A stretch of 64,000 nt of DNA from a virus. The notes under the pieces are model-generated. The model was not told the DNA's origin. It ran no database searches and saw nothing but the letters and a program-made list of their open reading frames with translations. Shown here piece after piece: positions 61,279-64,000 of the stretch. Positions within the stretch are counted from its first letter, which is position 1. The number at the start of each line of letters is the position of its first letter. The translations under genes and the position numbers were made by a program. The stretch covers positions 1-64,000 of IMG/VR virus record IMGVR_UViG_3300027733_001253; one strand, written 5' to 3'.

Positions 61279-64000
61279 TTAAATCAATCTATACTGTGTA
61301 GTCCATACTGTAGTGTTGCTGCTAGCTGGGGTAACTTGCAAGTTAATATTTGCTGTTGGTCCAACAATACTCATATTAACTGCTAGCATACCAGTAGTAT
61401 TACCTAATCTAACTGTTCCAAATACAGCATAATCTGCAGCCGTTCCATTAGTAACTGCTTGCACTGTTGCTACACTGTATTTAGTGTCGCCGGGAGTGGA
61501 ATCATAACTTTTTACTAAGAACTCTACACCAACGATATCAGTACTTGATATAGTGTAATATGCAATAGTTTGATTAGCACCAGTACTAGTTGTTGTAGTG
61601 TTTGCCCATTTAATCAATGTGTTGCCAATATTGGCTTGTTGCATTGCTATAATGTTATTAGAAGTAATATTATTAGCAGTGATATTACCTGTTATAGAAA
61701 CATTAGCAATATTAGCAGTACCAACAACATTCAAGTCATTAGCTACATTTACATAGTTAGCAGTAGCTAAGTTACCTAAGTTAGCATTAAGTGCAGTTAA
61801 GTTACCGCTGAAGTTAGCAACATTACCATTAATCTGTGTTGCTACATTTACATAATTAGCTGTTGCTAAGTTACCTAAGTTAGCATTAGCAGCGGTTAAG
61901 TTACCAGTAAAGTTAGCAACATTACCATTTAATGTTAAAGCAACATTGGCATTTCCACTAACTGTTAATAAGTTAGTAACAGTAGCATTATTAGCACTTA
62001 AGTTACCAACAATGTTAGCACTAGCATTAGCAGTAATATTATTAGTTAAGATATTAGCACTAACTTCAAGATTAGCAGTCGTAATCATTGCGTTAGAATT
62101 AATATTAGCCGCTAATACATTACCAGATAAGTCAATACTTGTACCAGTTGCAGCACCAATATTTGGTGTCGTGAACGCTGCTCCAGCTGGAACATAAATA
62201 TTACCGTTACCGTCAAACGCAGTTGTTGGGTTAGTGTTACCATCAACCTTAGCACTGAATACTGTGCCGTTTAATGCTAAACCAGCACTAGTATTTGCAG
62301 TATATTGACCAGCACCAGAGAACTGTGTCCAAACTACAGGAGTTGTACCAACTGTAACAATTTCCCCTGTTTGTACCCAACCAGTATCTGCATTTTCAGT
62401 ACCAACAGAAACGAAAGTGAATGCACCATCAAATTCTATTGCTACATTCATATCCAATGAACGAGTCAATACGAAATAATCAGCAACGCCGCCTGCTGTT
62501 GTTAGTGTGTATATACCGTTATAAGGAGCATTGCCAGCAGTTTCATTCTTGACTAAGACACGAGTGCCTATTGTTGAAATTGTTTGACCATCAACAACTA
62601 ATGCACCAAATGCATTAGCAGTAATAGTTGCGCCTACACCAGCTGTACCATTGTTATAAGTATACGCTGGAAGTGCAGCATATGTAGCAACACGAACTGA
62701 TGCCTTAATATTCAACCCTTGTGCTACGCTATCAACATATGCTTTATTAGCAGCATCAGAGTCACTTGTTGGAGCTGCTACACTTGTGATTCTCTTACTA
62801 GAGACATCAACAGTACCATTACCTGATGGTACAAGAACAACATTTATGTTAGCTGCACCAGTTGCTGTACCTGCATTAAGAGTTAGAGCAGTATTAGCAA
62901 ATGCTGTTACAGTATTAGAAACAAATCCAGTATTTGATGTGATATTACCATTAGCAGTTACATAACCAATTGTATCAACACCACCTGAACTAAAAATTAC
63001 AGCATTTGCATATCCAGTACCTGGGCTGAATCTGATATTACCACCATTATCAATTTGTACATTACTTGCACCATTAGCAAGGTTACCGATGAAGTTTACA
63101 GCATTTACATTACCTGTAAAGTTAGCATTTGCACCTTGTAAGAAACCAGTGAAGTTTGCACTATTAGAAGTAATATTAGTTGTTACACTGATGTTATTAA
63201 CATTAGCAATATTACCAACTACATTCAAGTTGCCACCTATGTTAGCATTTGTACCAACATATAAAGCATTAGCTATATTAGCTTCAGCACCATTAAATTT
63301 AACGTTACCACTGAAGTTAGCAGTATTACCAGCTAATTCTAAATTAATTGTTGCGTTATTTGCTGTGATATTGCCAGTAGTACTGATATTCGCTACATTA
63401 AGATTAGTGATGTTAGCAGTATTAGCAGTTAATGTGTCAACGATATTGGCATTAGCACCAACAAATAAATCAGTAGAAATATTTGCAAAGTTAGCATAAA
63501 CATAACCATCACCGCCGCCTGAATTTGCATAAACATTACCATTTGCAGTTATATTACCGTTAGCTGTTATAGCATTAGCGCCAATAACACCAACAAAACT
63601 ACCGTCGCCCGGTGCATTGAATGAACCATTTGTATTAGCAAATGTCCAGGTGTAAGCAGAACCTGCATTTGCAGTAATAGTTACATTACCATTTGGATCA
63701 GCAATAGTTACATTACTATTGCCATTAAAAATTTGATTTGATTGAGCAGTTTCTTCCCACGCTACATTGCCAGTGCCGTCAGTAGTCAATACATAACCAT
63801 TACTTCCGCCTGTGATATGTAAATTACTTACACTACCTAATGCAACATTACTTGTATTACTGAAGTTTGCTGTACCACCGATAGCTAAGAAACTATTAGC
63901 ACTTACAACATTAGCACCGCTGATGTTACCACCTGAACCACTTGTAATAAAGTTAGCAGCAGTAACATTACCACTGAAATTACCAACATTACCATTAAGT
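61279..64000 (-). CDS. Large repetitive tail-fibre protein, 5' end outside window
   Basis: The open frame runs from the stop at 61279 to the window edge without interruption, so at least 907 codons are visible and the N-terminus is missing. Repeats of about 15-20 residues (NITANNAT, TANFSGNVKF, NANIGGNLNVVGN) suggest a beta-helix or fibrous shaft. ISVNG-poor, Asn/Thr/Ala-rich composition is typical. A non-repetitive insert (SVRVATYAALPAYTYNNGTAG, TIGTRVLVKNETA, PYNGIYTLT) near 62300-62720 matches a common tail-fibre domain. The C-terminus is a beta-sandwich-like tip. Confidence 0.8.
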   Translation of the reverse strand, partial: LNGNVGNFSGNVTAANFITSGSGGNISGANVVSANSFLAIGGTANFSNTSNVALGSVSNLHITGGSNGYVLTTDGTGNVAWEETAQSNQIFNGNSNVTIADPNGNVTITANAGSAYTWTFANTNGSFNAPGDGSFVGVIGANAITANGNITANGNVYANSGGGDGYVYANFANISTDLFVGANANIVDTLTANTANITNLNVANISTTGNITANNATINLELAGNTANFSGNVKFNGAEANIANALYVGTNANIGGNLNVVGNIANVNNISVTTNITSNSANFTGFLQGANANFTGNVNAVNFIGNLANGASNVQIDNGGNIRFSPGTGYANAVIFSSGGVDTIGYVTANGNITSNTGFVSNTVTAFANTALTLNAGTATGAANINVVLVPSGNGTVDVSSKRITSVAAPTSDSDAANKAYVDSVAQGLNIKASVRVATYAALPAYTYNNGTAGVGATITANAFGALVVDGQTISTIGTRVLVKNETAGNAPYNGIYTLTTAGGVADYFVLTRSLDMNVAIEFDGAFTFVSVGTENADTGWVQTGEIVTVGTTPVVWTQFSGAGQYTANTSAGLALNGTVFSAKVDGNTNPTTAFDGNGNIYVPAGAAFTTPNIGAATGTSIDLSGNVLAANINSNAMITTANLEVSANILTNNITANASANIVGNLSANNATVTNLLTVSGNANVALTLNGNVANFTGNLTAANANLGNLATANYVNVATQINGNVANFSGNLTALNANLGNLATANYVNVANDLNVVGTANIANVSITGNITANNITSNNIIAMQQANIGNTLIKWANTTTTSTGANQTIAYYTISSTDIVGVEFLVKSYDSTPGDTKYSVATVQAVTNGTAADYAVFGTVRLGNTTGMLAVNMSIVGPTANINLQVTPASSNTTVWTTQYRLI

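Overview
The window looks like part of a large T4-like tailed-phage (myovirus) genome, probably from an aquatic environment. It is AT-rich. Evidence for a phage: a dense minus-strand tRNA array at the left edge; a PAAR-type spike tip; a ribonucleotide reductase pair (nrdA, nrdB) with glutaredoxin; a SleB-type cell-wall hydrolase; many small phage-type hypotheticals; and about 28 kb of giant, repeat-built tail-fibre genes. Several octamers match or nearly match the T4 late promoter (TATAAATA). The host cannot be told from the window.

Layout. (1) 1-1903: minus-strand tRNA genes (sixteen foldable ones including one partial and several odd ones) mixed with tRNA-like sequences that do not fold normally. 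(2) 1904-2563: non-coding, with long inverted repeats and a candidate structured RNA that has its own sigma70-type promoter and hairpin-T-run terminator. (3) 2564-22271: a plus-strand block of tightly coupled genes. It holds ten radical SAM proteins (one split in two ORFs), two QueC-like PP-loop ATPases, a duplicated GT-A-like protein, a methyltransferase-like protein, an SDR, an AspH-like 2-oxoglutarate oxygenase, a kinase-like protein and two glycine-loop proteins. One PLP-enzyme gene lies on the opposite strand inside it. (4) 26044-22223 (minus): a coupled accessory operon with a DUF2061 membrane protein, SDR, second AspH-like oxygenase, GNAT-like protein, acyl desaturase and TauD-like oxygenase. 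(5) 28558-26045 (minus): SleB hydrolase, small phage genes, IscU scaffold, rubrerythrin and a separate 42-residue rubredoxin. (6) 35854-28568 (minus): nrdA, a lipoprotein with a GH16/GH7-clan motif, nrdB, glutaredoxin, small proteins, PAAR and a 713-residue structural protein. (7) 64000-35862 (minus): tail-fibre region with three glycine-rich paralogues, several tail-fibre tip proteins, and 2607- and 2970-residue proteins built of collagen-like Gly-Ala-Thr repeats.

How the parts may work together (inference): the radical SAM/PP-loop island, with oxygenases, reductases, an aminotransferase-like protein and transferases, looks like a biosynthetic or modification pathway that I cannot match to a described one. 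IscU could supply Fe-S clusters for the many radical SAM enzymes, and rubrerythrin/rubredoxin could protect them from oxygen. The product could be a modified base, a glycan or small molecule, or modified side chains on the collagen-like fibres; the sequence alone does not decide.
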